The position numbers were made by a program, and so were the translations under genes. DNA of 64,000 bases. Origin: Mytilus californianus (Eukaryota; Mollusca; Bivalvia; Mytilida; Mytilidae). Below the pieces are notes generated by a model. It saw only the letters and a program-made list of their open reading frames with translations. It searched no databases and was not told the DNA's origin. Each line of letters opens with the position of its first letter. The stretch's first letter is position 1. The stretch covers positions 16,393,001-16,457,000 of the forward strand of contig NW_026262690.1 in NCBI RefSeq assembly GCF_021869535.1, given 5' to 3'. Positions 59,250 to 64,000 of the stretch are shown here, piece after piece.

Positions 59250-60425
59250 TAATATTGTATGAGACATTATAACTTTTATCGACTTTAATGAGCTGTACAT
59301 TGCAATAAACGAGTCCAAAACCAAATTTTCAATGCATGAAAAAAAAAAAAAAAAAGAAAACAATTCTACTGCAAACAACCTATTTTCCTGCAAATCTGAT
59401 TAAATTTGCACCTTTCTGCATGGAATATCTAACATTTAAAAATATCATTCTGAACTTGTTTTACACACATACATTTTTATGTCATGTCATGTCTTAGTGA
59501 CAACCAATTATTTGGATTTTATGCCACAAAAATTGATTTGATTTGTTTTGATTTATTACGTAAGTAATTAAAATATTTATTGGAATTTCAAATTATCTAT
59601 ATGCAAAGTTAAAATTTTCAGTTTTCCAATACTATATTTGAGTATAATAATTTGTGACGTCAATATTTCATCAAGTTAACTTATTGAATAGAAGTTCAGA
59701 CAATTATGAGTAAATTGATGGCATTTCTTCAAAAACATAACATTAAAAAAAGATTATGGTAATACAGTGTTAATGTAGGAAATACAAAATCTTCCGCAAA
59801 TTCTATATTCACAAATTGTTCTCCAGGTAAATGTCCATGTGTCACCTCAAGGTATATAATACAGTGGAAACACACATCATGAAGAAAGCGCCACCGGCAC
59901 TATAACTAAGTACCACCATTCTATTTCGGCGCACTGCTACACGGTAGGACGGCTAATGCGCTATATACACCCGCCCCGACTAAAATCGCACACCCACTTA
60001 AACATATCAGTTAATCAAACAACCCATGCGTATATTAAACGATAACATACATGTGCACCAAAAGATGTCAATTCATATCTAAAAATTTAAGGGTAGCTGT
60101 ATATTTGTGAATTATGAGTGATGATACAGATTTAGTTCTTATATATATAAGCATGGGTCATATTTTAAATATTGTATATAAGTATAGGTCATTCTTTCTT
60201 AAATATTTATATAACTATAGGTACTGAATTTCAGTGAATGTTATATTGAAATGGGTATTGTTTTTAGGCAAAAATGGCACACCCCTACCAAAAAAAAGAG
60301 AAGTTTCACTTGAACAAATTCAAAATGTTACTAGCATATAACTTTTCCTTTTTAATATGTAAATATAAGAATTAAATGTTGTGTTAAAATGTATATGCAA
60401 TGAAAGCAAACAACCATCACATGTT
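59250..60425. other. Non-coding stretch
   Basis: An A-run at about 59339-59355. At 59820-60000 a less AT-rich segment follows TTCTCCAG and is open for about 10 codons before a stop; it might be a further exon of the relic but nothing supports it. Otherwise unrecognised. Confidence 0.4.
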
Positions 60426-60427
60426 TT

Positions 60428-60730
60428 GTAAAGAGTTCTACAAATTAATGTAAGATGCAGTCACAGAAACAATCATATCATAAGTACGTCTGCACCAGTG
60501 AAGACTCTACAGCAGATTTTATCCATCGGATCACAAGCAGTGATGGTGATACTGAAAATACATTCTGTATATATAATTCGTCTAAACAACAGCCCAACAA
60601 TGTTAGATCTGTAAATTTGCGGAAGCAAATATTTTGTTCTTCCCTGGCCGGGATTCGAACTCATGCTACTGAGATATCGTGGCACCAAATCGCCTTGCAC
60701 TATACCCGACGCGCTAGACCTTAGGCTCTA
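60428..60730 (-). mobile_element. tRNA-derived SINE, copy 1
   Basis: On the minus strand, starting near 60720: CTAGCGCGTCGGGTATAG (box A region), then GAGTTCGAATCCCGGCC (box B), about 60 bases apart, which gives a tRNA-like head. The body follows: TTGCGGAAGCAAATATTTTG region, TGTTGGGCTG, CATCACTGCTTGTGATCCG, CACTGGTGCAGACG. RNA polymerase III transcribed by family; needs LINE machinery in trans. The plus-strand frame 60455-60724 is a shadow of this element. Confidence 0.8.
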
Positions 60731-60861
60731 TAGAAATAAAACATTCGGTGGCCGGTTGTTACCTTTCCTCGTCAGTTTTTATCTAGCATCGTAACACAGT
60801 ACACGATATACTAGTGTAAGACTTGAAGATGGAATTGTTACAGATCAGCTGAATTATCTAT

Positions 60862-61012
60862 TGTAAAGGATCCTACAAATTTATGTAAGATGCAGCCACA
60901 GAAATAATTATATTATAATTACGTCTGAACCAGTGACGACTTACAACAAATTTTATCCATCGGATCACCAGCAGTGATGGTGATACAAGGCTGAAAATAC
61001 ATTCTTTATATA
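60862..61012 (-). mobile_element. tRNA-derived SINE, copy 2, 5'-truncated
   Basis: GTAAAGGATCCTACAAATTTATGTAAGATGCAGCCACAG matches the end of copy 1 with an offset of 435 bases; CGTCTGAACCAGTGACGAC, TTTTATCCATCGGATCACCA and GATGGTGATAC follow. The match stops at a TA run (about 61010-61026), before the tRNA-like head. Same orientation as copy 1. Confidence 0.75.
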
Positions 61013-61254
61013 TATATATATATATACTAGATATCCTTGGCATAAACAAAGTACAATTGAACGTGCAATGACATATTACAAATACTATCAAAATCTGATC
61101 TTTCAAAATCTGCTGGTACATATATGCTCGTCTATAATCAATTAAGAATTCATTAAATCAGTATATTGTTCAATCTTCACCTGCATCATAAATAAAGGCA
61201 ACAGTAGTATACCGCTGTTCGAAACTCATAAATCGATAGAGATAAAAACAAATC

Positions 61255-61520
61255 CGGGTTACAAACTAAAACTGAGGGAAACGCATCAAATATAAGAGGA
61301 GAACAACGACACAACAAAAACACAACATTAAAATGTAACACACACAGAAACGAACTATAATATAACAATGGCCATTTTCCTGACTTGGTACAGGACATTT
61401 TAAGAAAAAAATGGTGGGTTGAACCTGGTTTTGTGGCATGCCAAACCTCCCGCTTTAATGGCAACGTCAAACACAACACCAAAACGACAACATCACATGA
61501 CAGGACCACAATACAAATAA
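61255..61520 (+). repeat. Dispersed repeat, CTGAACTCCGA family
   Basis: AAACTGAGGGAAACGCATCAAA, ACAATGGCCATTTTCCTGACTTGG, TACAGGACATTTTAAG, ATGGTGGGTTGAACCTGG, CCTCCCGCTTTAATGGC. A diverged subfamily. Minus-strand open frames here are shadows. Confidence 0.6.
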
Positions 61521-61559
61521 ATGGGAGAACATATAGGACAAAGAAACACACGAATAATA

Positions 61560-61670
61560 GCTAATAAAAGGTACTGTGTTTAAAATTCTATACGCCAGAC
61601 GTGCGTCTCGTCCACACAAGACCATCCAGTGACGCTCAGATGAAAAATCTTGAAATAAAACATGCATCTT
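61560..61670 (-). repeat. ACGCGCGT dispersed repeat family, inverted fragment
   Basis: AAAGGTACTGTGTTTAAAATTC, TACGCCAGACGTGCGTCTCGTC, AGTGACGCTCAGATGAAAA: inverse of 51335-51410. Confidence 0.7.
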
Positions 61671-61736
61671 TATGGTATTCTAGATAAACCAATCATATTT
61701 GCAGTCAATGTTTATATAACTATAAGGTACATCTGT

Positions 61737-62170
61737 CAAAATAGTATTGCAGTAATACATTAAAACACGGAAATGTTTTTCAAACCATTCTTTGATCTTT
61801 TATTTCTTTGTGATGCTTTTCATATATGGATAAATGTTCTTATGAAATGTACTTGAGATCAGTTAGTCTATTTCCTATGACTATTCTCAAACATATCAAA
61901 CAAATTAATCAACAAACAAACATATGAATATAGTAAACAAAAACGGGATAATCTTTCGTATTCAAAGATTAAATTAATGAGTTTTATTTTAGTTGAAAAG
62001 ATTTCAAATATCATAGAAATCATTGAAAACAGGGATTCAAAAGAGAGAGTAACGACAGAGATAGTAATTCGGTCATTAAATTTAAATCAAAAAGTTATGA
62101 TTTTTTTAGTAATATTTTCTTCAAATGAGTATATTTCGGAATAACATACTATGAAGACGACAAGAGTTGG
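61737..62170. repeat. Diverged direct duplication, copy 2
   Basis: Counterpart of 46685-47110 in the same orientation: CATTCTTTGATCTTTTATTTCTTTGTGATG, CATATCAAACAAATTAATCAAC, GGGATAATCTTTCG, GAAGACGACAAGAGTTGGAT. Confidence 0.6.
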
Positions 62171-62404
62171 ATTACTATGCAGTGTATAATTAAAAGAAGT
62201 AGGATTAAGAATTATCTGCTAGTCCGTTTCCCATAGCACTAAACTAGATAAATCATTTTGAAGTAATTGTGCATCAGCATTATTGTTTACATTTCTATAT
62301 AAAAAATCTGCAAATAAAGTCTTGTATGTTTTTTTAATTTTAGTCGTTTATATCTTTTGGAGTTTAGTGTGACGTCTATTTTCATTGAACTAGTACACAT
62401 TTTA

Positions 62405-62550
62405 GTTTAGAGGTCAGCTGAAGCCTGCCTCCGGGTGCGGGATTTTATCGCTGTGTTGAAAACCCATAATTGGTCTTCGGCCGTTTTCTGCTCTTTGGTC
62501 GGGATGTTGTCTCTTAGACACATACCCCATTTCCATTTTCCATTTTATTT
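62405..62550 (+). mobile_element. Solo 3' tail of RT subfamily A1
   Basis: GAGGTCAGCTGAAGCCTGCCTCCGGGTGCGGGA, GGTCTTCGGCCGTTTTCTGCTC, GGTCGGGATGTTGTCTC, CATTTCCATTTTCCA are the inverse of 14625-14760 and 17610-17745. Only about 145 bases of the tail are present, without RT. Confidence 0.75.
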
Positions 62551-62554
62551 TTTA

Positions 62555-64000
62555 CAGAGTTTGACATTAGTGCCGTCTGGAGACTGTAGAGTGCCTCCCT
62601 GTCCTTCAGGTTTATGCTCTTATAATATACAAGATAATGGAGTGTGTGTCGGAGCGAGAATTTCTCTATGTTCATTACTTTAGGAATATTTATCTAAAAC
62701 TCATATTTCGCTATTCAGCCCAATTCTACTAGTTAGTCAGACGTCAGGCGCTACCCTGATATACCCTGTCTTTTGTTTTAGTACTCTGGTTTTGTAGTAT
62801 ACGTATTTAGTCGGGTACTTGATGACGGATAGCGTTTGACGTCTTTATACAAACATTTATTCCAATAGAAAACTCTCTAAAAACACTTTTTCTCACATTA
62901 ATACTTATTTATCAGAATTATAGCCTTAAAGAAATCACTGCATAAACTCTACGTTTTCTTTTACTGTTCATTTGATACCCCCTCCCCTGTTGAAAGAATT
63001 TGAAAAAAAAGACTTTAATTATTGCCAGCTTACCCTATTTGCATGTTTTCTGACATGAAATGCCTAGAACCTGTTCAAAACTGTTCTGATAACATATTGA
63101 AAGTATTTCAGAATACTGTAAATGTAATTTTTAGCAGTCAATCATTCCAACATTCAAGATTATATAAAGTATCAAATCCTGCATGTGTCTCCAGTCCACA
63201 TTTTACTGTATGCCTATTTGTCAATGAAAGTTCACAATTTCTGCATCAAATGGTCAGCTTAGAATTCTTGTCACAACAGTATCATCTCTAACCATATATC
63301 TGACATAATTTAGCTAATATATGAGCTAGAAGTGTTAAAACAAAGCCATATTTGCAATAGTTGTATGTATGCAGATACCAGTCTGATGTATAAATTCACT
63401 TAACATTTTATAGAAATGACTGCTAACATCTAATTTTTGCATAACTTCCAAGCACAGTTATTGTTTTCTATATAAAGACCTTTAAAATCATAAAATCATA
63501 GCATTTACAATTTAAATTATTTGTTTTATGACCCAGGGAAAGGCAATTTTCTCTTGTTTTTTTTGCCCCTGGGGCCTCGAATTTCCTAAATTATTCTGCT
63601 GTTTCTTGCAATATGGAATATTTAGTACATATTCAGGATAGAACACACTATTGTAAGTTTTGTTGAGATATTTTTGTATATTAAGCTTGTATTTTTTATG
63701 CCGCGGTGACAAAAAAGCAGATTTAGGCGTTACAGCTTACTTTTGGGTTATTGACAAGACAAAAACACCCCACCAATAATATTCAGGAAGGATCTATGAG
63801 TTTCAATGACTGCGAAGAGTAAATATAAGCACTTCTAAACAATTTAACTTACAAATATGCATATATTATGAATTTATTTTGCATTCAGGGTTTTAAGTAA
63901 ACTATGCATACTGTAAACTGTGAATTTATGCTGAGTCATCATAGTTAAGGCCCAGGATTTTCTCAATCTTCATGAAATATTTATAAAACTTCATATTTGA
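62555..64000. other. Unrecognised non-coding stretch
   Basis: No gene or repeat recognised. A plus-strand open frame at 63022-63291 (89 codons) has mixed composition but no motif or splice context. Confidence 0.4.

Noticed and set aside
60620..60720. A functional tRNA gene on the minus strand
   Set aside because: Box A and box B are present but the intervening sequence does not fold as a cloverleaf by eye, there is no clean acceptor stem, and the sequence continues into a SINE body repeated at 60.9 kb.
60473..60724. Two overlapping open frames of 75-89 codons as a gene
   Set aside because: They lie on a tRNA-derived SINE with clear box A and box B and are shadows of it.
61186..61667. Overlapping minus-strand frames of 121 and 66 codons with membrane-like composition, as a receptor gene
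   Set aside because: They overlap two identified dispersed repeats (61255-61520 and 61560-61670) in antisense and have no domain pattern.

Overview
This is a strongly AT-rich, repeat-dense window of animal nuclear DNA. There are no bacterial operons, no rRNA and no convincing functional tRNA. The most likely source is a bivalve mollusc, probably a mytilid (Mytilus or a close relative). I infer this from the dispersed repeats: tails containing GTATGAGTGCCAATGAGAC, the ACGAAACGCGCGTCTGGCG family, tRNA-headed SINEs, and Penelope-like reverse transcriptases (RTs), all of which I associate from memory with mussel genomes. A database search is needed to confirm the species.

Layout. 1-12 kb: an inverted-repeat element, a diverged segmental duplication (2.45-6.0 kb against 7.9-8.8 kb), a tail-to-tail pair of retroelement 3' ends forming a long inverted repeat, a TTAA-flanked MITE and a decayed RT. 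12-20 kb: local tandem duplications, an AAT microsatellite block, two related RT pseudogenes, and a 61-bp minisatellite of about 26 units that looks derived from a transposon tail and was later split by one of the RT copies. 20-29 kb: mostly unrecognised AT-rich DNA with scattered repeat fragments. 29-32 kb: a plus-strand RT element with its complete-looking 3' tail, which identifies the solo tails elsewhere as parts of the same family. 32-43.8 kb: mostly unannotatable sequence with a second MITE and dispersed repeats. 43.8-46.6 kb: the most complete RT copy, with a catalytic Asp changed to Asn.

48.2-59.3 kb: the most interesting part. I reconstruct a plus-strand gene relic of about seven exons whose splice sites give compatible reading phases. 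It has a small intact first exon, a long frameshifted and stop-containing central exon and three 3' exons. Its introns carry a fold-back-like block of ACGGA/TCCGT repeats, an RT fragment, a dispersed repeat, and a ~3 kb element with long inverted ends that encloses a 237-bp tandem array. I do not recognise its function; the protein family looks like an uncharacterised, probably multicopy, invertebrate family. The relic is bracketed by a diverged direct duplication (46.7 and 61.8 kb).

60.4-62.6 kb: two same-orientation tRNA-type SINE copies and further repeat tails. I found no intact protein-coding gene that I could name; most of the window's content is transposon biology and gene decay.
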